Shown one piece after another: positions 16,414 to 25,984 of a stretch of 64,000 nt of DNA. Below the pieces are notes generated by a model. It had not been told where the DNA came from, did not search any database, and worked only from the letters and a program-made list of their open reading frames with translations. Position 1 is the first letter of the stretch. Each line of letters opens with the position of its first letter. The stretch is from Candidatus Dechloromonas phosphoritropha (GTDB taxonomy: Bacteria > Pseudomonadota > Gammaproteobacteria > Burkholderiales > Rhodocyclaceae). The translations under genes and the position numbers were made by a program. The DNA lies in assembly GCA_016722705.1 (NCBI GenBank), contig JADKGN010000005.1, positions 372,001 to 436,000 on the forward strand, written 5' to 3'.

Positions 16414-17303
16414 TCAATCCCGGTTCAGCACGGGTTTTGGCGGTTTTATTTTTAACGCTTTCAATCGCTTAGCGGCATCCGGCGAAGGTTCTGTGACCTG
16501 CCAGACACGACCGTTGGGGCTGGACAATAGCGCCAACTGGACTCGCTTCAGATCGTCCCGGATGTTGCGCCAGGTATCCTGACAAGCGTGCTCGATAGTG
16601 CGCTCGAGCAACAGCGCGAGGACCGTGATGGCAATGTGGGCGTGAATGCGATGCGGCGCCCAGTGGAACACCGGACGCATCTTCAAACCACTCTTCATCG
16701 TCCGCCAGGCCTCCTCCACCCGTTGCTGCTGTTTGTAGCCCAGCGCCATGTCTTCCGCCGTCAGCGTATCGTCGTTGCTATGCACCACGAACTTGCCGTC
16801 GAAGCGCGCCAGTTCAGTGATCGCCTGGCGATCGATCGTCAAGCCCGCTTTCGTTTCCTTCAGCAAGCGCCCGTAGCGGGCGCTGGTACGCAAGGCACAG
16901 ACCCGTTTCGTGTGGCTCACTTTCGCCAGATCGGACAGGCTCGCGAGTTCGGCTTCCAGTTCGTTGAGCAGTTCCTCGCGATGCGCCTTATGGCGTTTCG
17001 CTTCCAGCGGATTGAAGCAGACCGCATAGCGTCGCCGTCTCTCCCCATCACCGACAATGACTTCCTTGACCTGCAGATTCTCAGCAACGGTGCGGTAGCG
17101 TCCCGGACGCGATAGCACTTCCTCGGTGACCTCGTCACCACGGCGCATCGGCATCGCCAGCAAATACTTGCCGCCGCCCTTGGACAAGGTCTGCAAGTTC
17201 GCCTGCGAGACCATGCCGGCATCGCCGACAAACAGACAGCGGGTGAGTTGCCAGCCGCGCAGGTCTTCCTTGAACTTCGCCACCGTGGTGACATCATCGG
17301 CGC
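16414..17303 (-). pseudogene. IS1634-type transposase, C-terminal fragment
   Basis: Open frame of about 290 codons containing LFVGDAGMVSQANLQTL (second catalytic Asp region), the QQQRVEEAWRTMKSGLKM segment (catalytic Glu region) and RPVFHWAPHRIHAHI, all typical of the C-terminal half of IS1634-family DDE transposases. The N-terminal half, including the first catalytic Asp, is missing: upstream the frame gives way to IS21 sequence near 17303. Any start codon inside this frame (such as 17283) is an artefact of truncation. Confidence 0.8.
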
Positions 17304-17304
17304 G

Positions 17305-18372
17305 CCAACAGTTACGCCATAACGTTCGAGCAGATCAGCCAGCGCGCGAACTGTCCGCCCCAGCGACTCGCCGCGTTCGGCGGCCTGGGTCAGCAATTCC
17401 CGACTGGCCGGCACCGCCTGCACCAGATGATCCGTGGCGCGATGCGTACGGGCCTGATGTTTGTGTTCAACCAAGGTCGCGACGTGTTCGGGCCTCTCGA
17501 TTTGTTGCCGCCGATCGAAGCTGCGGGGATGCGTGGCGACCACCGCCTGACCATCGAGAATGCGGACGTGATCCAGACTGGCGGTCACGGTGAGCGTGCG
17601 GGCCACGCAGGTGTGCGGGATCGAGTAGTCGTTGAGGTCGAAGCGCACATACGGCGTCTTGCCGGCCGACACGGCCTTGATCTCGTCGGCCGGAAAGGCA
17701 TCGCCGGGCAGGGTCAGCAGCCGAGCTTGCTCCTGGAAGAACGCTTCGCGCACCGTCAGTGACTTGTCCTCCGGACAGCGCCGCTCGCCCGCCGGCCCGC
17801 ACACCCAGGCATCGGCCTGAGCATTGAGGTCGGCAACGTCCTTGAAGCTGCGCCCAGCGAAGAAGGCATCGCGGATATAGCGGATCGCCCGTTCCACACG
17901 CCCTTTCTCGTTTCCCCGCGCCACGGCCACCGGGCGGAGTTCGAAACGGTAATGTCCGGCCAGCGCCAAGAGCGTCGGGTTGAAACGGATGATCTGTCCT
18001 TGCCGCTCCAGCACTGCACTCTTCAGATTGTCATAGAGCGCGACGCGGGGACAGCCACCCCAGGCGGTTACGGCGCCGACATGGCCGCGCAGGAAGTTCT
18101 CCATATGAGCGCCGAGATAGAAGCGCAGGAAGATCTGGCGCGACCAGGACAGCACGGCCACAAAGCCCATCAGCGGCCGCCGGGCACGACCGATCTCCAG
18201 ATGGCCGAAGTGACCCCAATCGATTTGCATCTGCTCGCCGGGTAGGGTGCGAAGGCGCAGGAAGGCTTCGGCTTTGGCGCGGGGTCGGTGGCGGGCAATC
18301 AGATGCCGGAAGTGATCCGGGCGCCCCGGGTAGCCCCGGGTCTTGACCATGCCGTACAAGCGACTGGCGCGT
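17305..18372 (-). pseudogene. istA: IS21-family transposase IstA, truncated at both ends
   Basis: In frame it reads SRLYGMVKTRGYPG, then GEQMQIDWGHFGHLEIG and LYDNLKSAVLERQG, then GNEKGRVERAIRYIRDAF, which are the DDE core of IstA. The N-terminal helix-turn-helix part is missing (cut near 18372 by the IS3 element), and the C-terminus stops at LADLLERYGV, where IS1634 sequence begins. The partner ATPase istB, which would follow, is absent. Confidence 0.85.
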
Positions 18373-18381
18373 AAGGGCCAT

Positions 18382-18801
18382 GTGACGGTGATCTCCTGTC
18401 GGTTCGTCGAGAACGGCAAATCCGACGACGCAGGAACCCTTGAGCGTTGGCGAGATGACGCGCAGTCCATGCCCGCCCGAGGGCGGGCATGGACTGTGGC
18501 GGCGCGCCTGGAGGCGGTGATCGTCACTGCGGCGCTGGACGAAACCAGCAAAAGCGCGTGGTGTCGAGAGCACGGCGTTTATCCGGACGAGCTGATCAAA
18601 TGGTGGGCCAGCGCCACGACAGCGTTGGCCGAACCGGAAGAAGTCAGAGCCAGCCCGCAAGCAACCCGACAAGACCGCAAACGCATCAAGGAACTCGAAC
18701 GCGAATTGCTACGCAAGGCCCGGGCACTCGCTGAAACCGCTGCCCTGCTAGTTCTCTCAAAAAAAGTCGCGGCGATCTTCAACAAAGGCGATGCCGAATG
18801 A
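18382..18801 (+). CDS. IS3-family transposase OrfA
   Basis: 139 aa from GTG 18382. Contains TLERWRDDAQSMP, then the helix-turn-helix SKSAWCREHGVYPDELIKWW, then a leucine-zipper-like helix (KRIKELERELLRKARALAET) and LLVLSKKVAAIFNKG, the standard OrfA of this IS3 subgroup. The ORF is open further upstream, but that part belongs to the IS21 fragment. The stop overlaps orfB by ATGA, so OrfB could be made by re-initiation as well as by frameshifting. Confidence 0.8.
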   Translation: MTVISCRFVENGKSDDAGTLERWRDDAQSMPARGRAWTVAARLEAVIVTAALDETSKSAWCREHGVYPDELIKWWASATTALAEPEEVRASPQATRQDRKRIKELERELLRKARALAETAALLVLSKKVAAIFNKGDAE

Positions 18802-19889
18802 TCGGCCTTGAAGATCGCCAAGCCTTGGCCCAAGACATCCATACCGCCCATGTCGCCGGTGCTCGGCTCAGGCTTGCCTGCGAGGTAGCCGGCATCGAGT
18901 TACGCACCTTGCAACGCTGGAAAGCCATTGAGGGCGGCATCTGCGCAGATCGCCGGCCCTTGTCCATGCGCCCGACGCCCAGGCACGCGCTCAGTGAGGC
19001 CGAACGCACGCAGGTGCTTGCCGTGGCCAACGAGCCACGCTTTGCGGCCGTGCCGCCAGCGCGCATGGTGCCGATGCTGGCTGATGAAGGGATTTACCTG
19101 GCCAGCGAATCCACCTTCAGCCGAGTGCTGCGTGAGCACGGTCAAACCACCCTCCGAGGACGGGCCAAGGCGCCCAGGCAACAGCGAGTGCCGACCACGC
19201 ACATTGCCACCACGCCGCGCCAGGTGTGGTGCTGGGACATGACTTATCTGCCAGGCAAGGTTAAGGGGCACTGGTTTCACCTTTATCTCATCCTCGACCT
19301 GTATAGCCGCAAGATTGTCGGCTGGGAGGTGCACGGCAGCGATCACGCCGACCATGCCGCGCATCTGGTGCGCCGTACGGCGCTCGCCGAGGGGATTGCC
19401 GCACTCGCGACCAAGCCTGTTCTGCACGGCGACAACGGCTCGACGCTCAAGGCCACGACGGTGCTGGCGATGCTCAACTGGCTGGGAGTCAGGCCCTCGT
19501 ATTCTCGACCCCGAGTCAGTGATGACAATGCTTACGCGGAATCGTTGTTTCGGACGGCCAAATACCGCCCTGAGTTTCCTGCTAACGGCTTTGCCGAGCT
19601 CAACGACGCCAGGACCTGGGCAGTCAGCTTCGTGCACTGGTACAACGTCGAGCATCGGCACAGTGGCATTCGTTATGTCAGCCCAGCCCAGCGCCATGCC
19701 GGCGAGGATCTCGCCATTCTCGCGGCCCGACATGCCGTCTATACCTCAGCGCGTGATCTCAACCCGGCGCGCTGGACTGGTCAGACACGAAATTGGACGC
19801 CGGTCGGTGTAGTGACCCTCAATCCAGATCGCGATTGCATCGCCAACGCGCATCTGGAAGACAAGCTTATTCCGCCATTGGCTGCATGA
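18798..19889 (+). CDS. IS3-family transposase OrfB
   Basis: 363 aa. DDE integrase core: VWCWDMTYLPG (first Asp), HGDNGSTLKA (second Asp) and SDDNAYAESLFRTAKY (Glu), with HRHSGIRYVSPAQRH downstream. It appears full length and ends in PPLAA, a common end in this subgroup. Followed directly by remains of a second IS3 element. No matching left inverted repeat was found, so mobility of the unit is doubtful. Confidence 0.85.
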   Translation: MIGLEDRQALAQDIHTAHVAGARLRLACEVAGIELRTLQRWKAIEGGICADRRPLSMRPTPRHALSEAERTQVLAVANEPRFAAVPPARMVPMLADEGIYLASESTFSRVLREHGQTTLRGRAKAPRQQRVPTTHIATTPRQVWCWDMTYLPGKVKGHWFHLYLILDLYSRKIVGWEVHGSDHADHAAHLVRRTALAEGIAALATKPVLHGDNGSTLKATTVLAMLNWLGVRPSYSRPRVSDDNAYAESLFRTAKYRPEFPANGFAELNDARTWAVSFVHWYNVEHRHSGIRYVSPAQRHAGEDLAILAARHAVYTSARDLNPARWTGQTRNWTPVGVVTLNPDRDCIANAHLEDKLIPPLAA

Positions 19890-19920
19890 CCGAGGCGACA
19901 ACTATCTTGACGCGCGCCGC

Positions 19921-20499
19921 ACCCCGAAGCCCGACACCAGTCGGCCCCATCCCGAGCACAAGATCTACCCCTACCTTCTGCGGGACATGAGCATTGACCA
20001 GCCTAATCAGGTCTGGGCCACCGACATCACCTACATCCCGATGCAGCGAGGCTTTCTGTACCTCGCCGCCATCCTGGACTGGGCGACAAGACGGGTGCTG
20101 GCCTGGCGGCTGTCCAACACGCTGACGGCGGACTTCTGTGTCGAAGCGCTCAAGGAAGCGATTGCCCGATACGGCCAGCCCACGATCTTCAACACCGACC
20201 AGGGCAGTCAATTCACCAGCGAGGAATTCACGGGCGTGCTCAAGGCCCACAAAATCCAGATCAGCATGGACGGACGTGGACGCTGCTACGACAACATCTT
20301 CGTCGAACGCCTGTGGTGGACCGTGAAACACGAGTGGGTCTATCTGCGCCCGGCGGCAAACGGCATTGAGCAAAAGCGTAGCTTGGCCGAATGCTTCGAC
20401 TGGTACAACCGCCGACGGCCCCACCAGTCGCTCGCGTGGCAAACACCGGACGATGCCTACTTCGGCGCGCTGGCCGCCGCGCAAGCTCTGACGGCGTGA
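19921..20499 (+). pseudogene. Second IS3-family OrfB, N-terminally truncated
   Basis: The frame is open from KPDTSRPHPEHKIYPYLLRD through DQPNQVWATDITYIPM (first catalytic Asp), NTDQGSQFTSEEF (second Asp) and GRCYDNIFVERLWWTVK (Glu) to a stop at 20499. OrfA and the N-terminal helix-turn-helix part of OrfB are lost. The element's right end (20500-20764) survives and terminates in an IS3-type repeat. Confidence 0.85.
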
Positions 20500-20764
20500 A
20501 AGGCGAAAAGCACCCTGCACCGTGGATTTGTGGACAGTCGGCTGCCCCGATCCCCGCCTAACCGCGTTGCCGCGGTTCCCTATGGACAAGCCATGGAAAA
20601 CGCTTCGCGTTTCCCACCGCTTGCCCACAGGTCGGCGGCTGCCCACAAGCTCCACAGCGCCTACCACTATCCGTTTAAAATCCGGGAACGTCAAAACCAT
20701 CTCCCAACCACCGGCCTTAGCTTATTCCACCCCGGTGACTGTCCAAGGGACCGGAGCCACCGCA

Positions 20765-20974
20765 GTTCGTCGCGATGAGGTTGCCGCCGTCGATCACAAA
20801 GCCCGTGCCGCGCATGGCAAACTGCGGACTGTCGGTCTTCTTGTAGGTGCCGACGACGACGACCGAAGGCTTGACCTGCTGGATCGTGTCGGACATTTCG
20901 GCTGACGCCATACTCGACAACAGGCAGGCAAGGAATGCCAGCAGGAATCGGGGATGGGGTCGGGCGCGTATCAC
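20765..20974 (-). pseudogene. Trypsin-like serine protease, N-terminal remnant cut by an IS3 end
   Basis: About 70 codons remain: a signal peptide (MIRARPHPRFLLAFLACLLS, cleavage around ASA), then TIQQVKPSVVVVGTYKK and RGTGFVIDGGNLIATN, the beginning of an HtrA/trypsin-like domain. The next codons (expected AHVV, with the catalytic His) are replaced at 20764 by the terminal repeat of the IS3 element. Catalytic Asp and Ser are gone, so the product cannot be an active protease. The ATG overlaps the transglycosylase stop by four bases, so it was the next gene of this operon. Confidence 0.8.
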
Positions 20975-21861
20975 ATCAGCCTGCGCGAGGCGATTTTTTG
21001 CAGGTCCGGTGAAGGATCGGTCACCGCCGGGTCATAGGGGTGCTCGTCACGCTTGAAGATTTCGCGGATGCGCTTCACATAGACTTGCGTTTCGGCATAG
21101 GGTGGAATGCCGGCATGGCGATTTACGGCGCCCTCGCCGGCGTTGTATGCGGCCGCAACCAGTGTGATATCCCCCTTGAAGTAGGCCAGCAACCAGCGCA
21201 GATAGGCCAGTCCGCCGCGGATGTTCTGCTCGGGATCAAAAGGCTTCTTGACATTGAAGCGTTCGGCTGTTTCCGGAATGAGTTGCATCAATCCCTGCGC
21301 GTTTTTCGGTGACACAGCACCGGGATTAAAGTTGGATTCGGCGCGAATTACCGCCATCGCCAGACGCGGGTAAATGCCATATTCCGGTGCGAGTCTCAGG
21401 ACCATTTCCATGACCTTGCGCCGATCGGGGGCCGCCTGCGCGACGATATCGCGTCCATCGCTATCGAACAGGCACTCTGGCGGTTTACTGACCGGGTCGC
21501 CGACCTGGCGTAGCATTCGCTGCGAGAGCGCATCCCCTTGCTTGGCAGCCATCGCGAAGAAGTAGGCGGCGGTCGCATCGTCGCGCCGAACGCCGCGCCC
21601 ATTGGCGTACATCCAGCCGAGGTTGTACTGAGCCTCGACATCACCCAGGCGCGAAGCTTCGCAATAGAGTTGCACCGCCTTGGCGGGATCGCGCGTTGTG
21701 GTGTTCCCATGCTCGTAGCTGCGTGCCTCGACGCGGAGGGCGACCGCCCTCTCACTCTTGAGGGGGTCGGCGATTGCCAACTTACTGAAGGTGGTTACGG
21801 CAAGCAGGGCGCAAAGCACCCAAGGCCTGGGAAGGTATTGATCAAATCTTGCGCGCTTCAT
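20971..21861 (-). CDS. Lytic transglycosylase with Sel1-type repeats
   Basis: 296 aa. Basic N-terminus and a hydrophobic stretch (about 13-31) form a signal peptide. Residues about 55-115 hold Sel1/TPR-like repeats (AVQLYCEASRLGDVEAQYNL, then WMYANGRG). The C-terminal part is an SLT domain: RAESNFNPGAVSPKNAQGLM (catalytic Glu175), TAERFNVKKPFDPEQNI, AAYNAGEGAV. It cleaves peptidoglycan in the periplasm. Its place next to exopolysaccharide genes suggests it opens the wall for an export machine; that role is inferred. Confidence 0.85.
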   Translation of the reverse strand: MKRARFDQYLPRPWVLCALLAVTTFSKLAIADPLKSERAVALRVEARSYEHGNTTTRDPAKAVQLYCEASRLGDVEAQYNLGWMYANGRGVRRDDATAAYFFAMAAKQGDALSQRMLRQVGDPVSKPPECLFDSDGRDIVAQAAPDRRKVMEMVLRLAPEYGIYPRLAMAVIRAESNFNPGAVSPKNAQGLMQLIPETAERFNVKKPFDPEQNIRGGLAYLRWLLAYFKGDITLVAAAYNAGEGAVNRHAGIPPYAETQVYVKRIREIFKRDEHPYDPAVTDPSPDLQKIASRRLM

Positions 21862-21875
21862 CTTGGACCTTCTCC

Positions 21876-23156
21876 TTACAGACGCCAGAGTTCAACACCC
21901 GACCCGGCAAGGGCTGAAGTTTCGAACATGCTCTTCACGTCGGTTATCACACCATCTCTTTCAAGTTTAGACAAGAAATCGCCAACTGGCCGATCTTTGA
22001 ATTCGCGGTGGTTGACCGCAGCAACAATGGCCCCTGCCTTGGGCAGATCGTCCCAAGTACGCAGATCGATCCCATATTCGTGAAAGGCCTCCTTTGTGTC
22101 CGCCACCGGGTCGTGAACAACGACTTTGGCGCCGTAGGATTCCAACTCGCGAATGACGTCGATGACCCGTGAGTTGCGCAGATCGGGACAGTCTTCCTTG
22201 AATGTAAGACCGAGAACGATGATCGGGCAGTCCTTGACCGGATGGCCTCTTCGCACCAGTTGCTTGATCGTTTGTTCGGCGACAAATTTGCCCATGCCGT
22301 CATTGATGCGGCGACCGGCCAGGATCACCTCAGGATGATAGCCGAGCTTCTGGGCCTTGTGGGTCAGATAGTACGGATCGACACCGATGCAGTGGCCGCC
22401 GACAAGTCCGGGACGAAAGGGCAGGAAGTTCCACTTCGTGCCGGCGGCCTTGAGAACCTCGAGCGTATCGATGCCGATCTTGTCGAAGATGATGGCTAGT
22501 TCGTTCATCAGGGCGATGTTCAGGTCACGCTGAGTATTTTCGATCACCTTCGCGGCCTCTGCCACCTTGATGCAGGAAGCGGGGAAGACACCAGCCTTGA
22601 TCACGCTTCCGTAGATCTCGGTAACTGTTGCCAGCGTCTCGGGGGTGTCGCCCGAGACCACCTTGACGATCTTGGTGACGGTACGTTCCTTGTCGCCGGG
22701 ATTGATGCGTTCCGGCGAATAGCCAACAAAGAAATCGGCTTTCCATTTCTTGCCCGAATATTGCTCAAGGATGGGAATGCAGACTTCCTCGGTGGCTCCT
22801 GGATACACCGTCGACTCGTATACGACGATTGCTCCCTGCTTCAGGTTTTGGCCGACGGCGCGCGAGGAACTGACCAGCGGACTGAAATCGGGCTGATGTG
22901 CGTCGTCGACGGGAGTAGGTACCGCGACAATCACGAAATCAGCTTCTTTCAACGCATGTGGGTCGGTACCCATCTCGAGCAGCGTAGCAGCCTTGAGGTC
23001 TTCAGTGCTTACCTCACCGGTTGGGTCGAAATGCTGTTTGTAACAAGCGACCTTCTCGGCCGACAGGTCGACACCGATGGTACGGAATTTCTTGCCGAAT
23101 TCCACTGCCAAGGGAAGTCCCACATAACCCAGTCCGACAACGGCTATTGTTTTCAT
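21876..23156 (-). CDS. UDP-N-acetyl-hexosamine / UDP-sugar 6-dehydrogenase (TviB/WbpA type)
   Basis: 426 aa NAD-dependent nucleotide sugar dehydrogenase. N-terminal Rossmann motif VGLGYVGLP (7-15); catalytic Cys256 in GLVGGHCIGVDPYYL; the C-terminal UDP-binding domain contains GLTFKEDCPDLRNS. Its FVGYSPERINPGDKE motif is typical of the Vi-antigen/WbpA group, which oxidises UDP-GlcNAc or UDP-GalNAc to the uronic acid, rather than of UDP-glucose dehydrogenase. It would make a uronic-acid precursor for the exopolysaccharide. It lies 14 bases upstream of the transglycosylase start and 30 bases after prsT. Confidence 0.88.
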   Translation of the reverse strand: MKTIAVVGLGYVGLPLAVEFGKKFRTIGVDLSAEKVACYKQHFDPTGEVSTEDLKAATLLEMGTDPHALKEADFVIVAVPTPVDDAHQPDFSPLVSSSRAVGQNLKQGAIVVYESTVYPGATEEVCIPILEQYSGKKWKADFFVGYSPERINPGDKERTVTKIVKVVSGDTPETLATVTEIYGSVIKAGVFPASCIKVAEAAKVIENTQRDLNIALMNELAIIFDKIGIDTLEVLKAAGTKWNFLPFRPGLVGGHCIGVDPYYLTHKAQKLGYHPEVILAGRRINDGMGKFVAEQTIKQLVRRGHPVKDCPIIVLGLTFKEDCPDLRNSRVIDVIRELESYGAKVVVHDPVADTKEAFHEYGIDLRTWDDLPKAGAIVAAVNHREFKDRPVGDFLSKLERDGVITDVKSMFETSALAGSGVELWRL

Positions 23157-23186
23157 GATCTTTCTCGTTCTGTGTTGAAATGAATT

Positions 23187-25961
23187 CTAGAGTGTTCCCT
23201 GCAAGCGCTTTACTTCTGCTTGTTCGGAGAATTTGTTGCCCAGCTGGGTGAGAGTATCGAGTTCCACACGAGCTTCATCCTTGCGCCCGGCACGGATCAG
23301 AACCTTGGTCAGATTAAGGCGAACCGCGGCAGCCTGCGGCGCAATCTCCAGCGCCTTGCGCAGCAATGCGGTCGCGCCCGTCGTGTCCCCTTGTTCAGCC
23401 ATCAGCATGGCCTGCGTGTCCATGAATGCTGGCTGGTTGGGAGCAAGTCTGTTGGCTTTTTCGGCGTACTCCAGGGCCTTCGTGGATTTCATCTGCCCGG
23501 AAGCCCATGCCAGATTGTTAAGTGCGAGGGCGTTCTCTGGCTGGAGGTCGACTGCCGCACGATAGTAATGCACGGCAGCCGGGTAGTCCTTGCGCGCCGT
23601 CGCAAGATCACCCAAATAGAGGCGGAATGCGACATCCTTTGGATGGTCCTTCAGCCAGGAGGTGGCAGCCTTGTCAGCGTCGGCAGTTTTTCCAGCAGAA
23701 ACAAAGGCTCTGTGCAGCTTTATGGCCAGCTCAGAAGCAGGTGCTTGGCGGATTCCATTCATGTAGGCGGCCGCGGCATCTGACCAGCGCCTTTGAGAGG
23801 CGTGGATATCCCCTTCGAGTATGTAACCAACGGCCTCATTGGGACGCTGTCCTTCAACCTCCCGAGCGATGGCAATCGCGTCGATGGTCTTGCCTTCCCC
23901 CAGTAGTATCCGAACAAGCTCTCGCTGCGCCTCGAACAGATTGGGCCTGATCTCCAGCGCTTTGCGCAAGTTCTTGACGGCCTCAACCGTGTTCTTGTTG
24001 GTTAGTTGGATCTCCGCCATGCGCAGGTATGGAAGTGGTGAGGATGGTTGCAAGGTGGCCAGTTTCCCATAGGTGGCCAAGGCCTTGTTGACCTCTCCGG
24101 CTCTTGCTTGCGCACGCCCGGCGGTATCCAGCAGTTCGGGCTTGTCAGGTATTGCGGCGAGCGCTTCCTGCGCGGCAGAATCGGCCTTCTTTGGTTCGTC
24201 GTTTGCCATATAGAAGTCAATCAATGCCAGTCTGGAGGCCACACCGTCGGGATTTACGCTGACTGATTTCTTGATCAATACGAGGGAATCAGCGGCGGTG
24301 CCGCCCGTAGCAGTGGTCAGTTTGGCCAGTGAGAGCAACGCTGGAATATTCTTTGGGTCCACCGCCAGAACTTCCTCAAAGCGCTTGCGCGCCCGGGTGG
24401 GATTGCCTTCGGCCATGTCCATTGACGCCAAGCTGGCGACCGCCGGGATATATGAGGGATTCAGCGCCATTGCCTTCTCGAAGCTCCGGCGCGCAGCCGT
24501 ATTGTCCTTCTTGGCCAACAGAACACGTCCCTGCACGCTATAGGTCGCAGGATTGTCAGGTTGTTTCTTCTGGAGGGCGTCTGTGGCCTTCAGAGCACTG
24601 TCCAGTTCATTGCGACGCAGATAGTAGGCGATGAGTGCCTGGTCTGCAGTGATGCCATCATCGACACGTGATATCTGTTCAAATTCGCTTGCGGCTTCGG
24701 TGACTCTCCCTTGAGCCATATGGGCAACTGCCACGGCCGTTCGCTTCGTCAGGTCATGCGGATCGAGCTTGCTGGCTCTGTTGAGATACTCTTCGGCTTT
24801 CTTTGGATCGCCGGCTTGCAGGTACACCTCCCCGACCAGCACCAGAAAGTCCGGATCCTCATTGATCTTGCCCAGTACCGGTTGCAGGGTAGCGAGTGCT
24901 TTGGCAGGTTGGCCGGCGCGCAGATAATTCGTTATCAATAGACCGCGCGCAAGCCGCAGGTTCGGGGCCTGTTGCAGAGCCTTGGTGAGGTAGGACTCGG
25001 CCTGAAAATGCGCACCAAGTTGATACTCGGCCGCTCCGGCAAGTTGCAGTGCAGTCGGGTTGTTCGGCGCGGTCTTCAGCAGTTGTAGCGCCAGATCGCG
25101 CACGGTCCTGTACTCTTTGCGCTGGTATGCCATCTGCGCTTCAAGATAAATCGTCTGGGGATGATTGGGGGCAACCTTCTTCAGAGCTTCGAGTTGCCGT
25201 TCGGCATCCTCAACTGTGCCTTTCTGCATCATGGCGGAGATTATTGCCGAGTGCGCGGGAATGAAGTCCGGCCGGCTCTGAAGTGCCTTCTTGTATAACT
25301 GGATAGCGCCGTCCTGATCACCGGTGAGGGCGAGTAGAGAACCCTTGAGTACCAAAGCTTCGTGATTTGCAGGTGCTTTCGCCAGTATGCGGTCGACAGT
25401 TGCCAGCGAGCCAGAAATGTCCCTGTCCGCTGCCTTGCCCCTGGCTTCGACAATGAGCGCCGGTACAAAATCCGGCTGGGTAGCCAGCGCGGATGCAAGA
25501 GCAGCCTTCGACGCTTCAACTTTACCCAGAGCCTGGTAGGCAAGACTCAATGTCGTATTGAGATACGCCTTTGCTTCGCCAGTCAGTTCCGTCCGGGAGA
25601 ACTCGTCGACGACCTTTTTTGCTTGGCCATTGGTGAGGAGGGCTTGGGCCAGCAGGGGAATTACCGACTCGGGGGCATACTTGAGGCCAAGTGCCTTTCT
25701 CAATTCGAGTTCGGCGCCTTGTGGATCCCCAGACTCGAGCAACGTCTTGCCGAGAAGGAAGCGCGCCTCGCCAAGATTCGGATTCATTTGCAGCGCATTC
25801 TTGAACTGGATGACGGCAGCTTTGCTGTCGTTCTTCGCAAGGTGGCTTTTTCCTGACGCCATGAGCGTATCGGGATTTTCGGCGCCACAGCCGGCGAACA
25901 GGGCCGCCACAACAAGTGCGGCGAGGGTGATACGATGGTAAATGGATGGCATTTTCAACAT
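23187..25961 (-). CDS. prsT: XrtA/PEP-CTERM system TPR-repeat lipoprotein PrsT
   Basis: 924 aa. A lipoprotein signal (VVAALFAGC, Cys25) is followed almost entirely by tetratricopeptide repeats, seen as recurring A-x-x-x-(F/Y)-x-x-A/P patterns such as GDQDGAIQLYKKALQSRPDF and KEYRTVRDLALQLLKTAP. This size and layout match PrsT, the giant TPR lipoprotein encoded beside prsK-prsR in exosortase A genomes; a role in polysaccharide secretion or assembly is likely. Start at ATG 25961; ATG 25952 is a possible alternative. It lies 23 bases after prsR. Confidence 0.9.
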   Translation of the reverse strand: MLKMPSIYHRITLAALVVAALFAGCGAENPDTLMASGKSHLAKNDSKAAVIQFKNALQMNPNLGEARFLLGKTLLESGDPQGAELELRKALGLKYAPESVIPLLAQALLTNGQAKKVVDEFSRTELTGEAKAYLNTTLSLAYQALGKVEASKAALASALATQPDFVPALIVEARGKAADRDISGSLATVDRILAKAPANHEALVLKGSLLALTGDQDGAIQLYKKALQSRPDFIPAHSAIISAMMQKGTVEDAERQLEALKKVAPNHPQTIYLEAQMAYQRKEYRTVRDLALQLLKTAPNNPTALQLAGAAEYQLGAHFQAESYLTKALQQAPNLRLARGLLITNYLRAGQPAKALATLQPVLGKINEDPDFLVLVGEVYLQAGDPKKAEEYLNRASKLDPHDLTKRTAVAVAHMAQGRVTEAASEFEQISRVDDGITADQALIAYYLRRNELDSALKATDALQKKQPDNPATYSVQGRVLLAKKDNTAARRSFEKAMALNPSYIPAVASLASMDMAEGNPTRARKRFEEVLAVDPKNIPALLSLAKLTTATGGTAADSLVLIKKSVSVNPDGVASRLALIDFYMANDEPKKADSAAQEALAAIPDKPELLDTAGRAQARAGEVNKALATYGKLATLQPSSPLPYLRMAEIQLTNKNTVEAVKNLRKALEIRPNLFEAQRELVRILLGEGKTIDAIAIAREVEGQRPNEAVGYILEGDIHASQRRWSDAAAAYMNGIRQAPASELAIKLHRAFVSAGKTADADKAATSWLKDHPKDVAFRLYLGDLATARKDYPAAVHYYRAAVDLQPENALALNNLAWASGQMKSTKALEYAEKANRLAPNQPAFMDTQAMLMAEQGDTTGATALLRKALEIAPQAAAVRLNLTKVLIRAGRKDEARVELDTLTQLGNKFSEQAEVKRLQGTL

Positions 25962-25984
25962 TCGATTTCCGGTATGTTTGCTCG

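Larger units (their letters stand above)
16414..20764. mobile_element. IS graveyard: IS1634, IS21, IS3 and IS3 pieces joined end to end
   Basis: Four transposase-bearing segments abut with no host genes between them: an IS1634-type C-terminal fragment (to about 17303), an IS21 istA fragment without istB (about 17305-18372), a nearly complete IS3-type orfA/orfB pair (18382-about 19918), and the right part of another IS3-family element ending at 20764. The last end carries a terminal repeat TGCGGTGGCTCCGGTCCCTT (reading leftward from 20764) and directly truncates a serine-protease gene. Confidence 0.8.
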
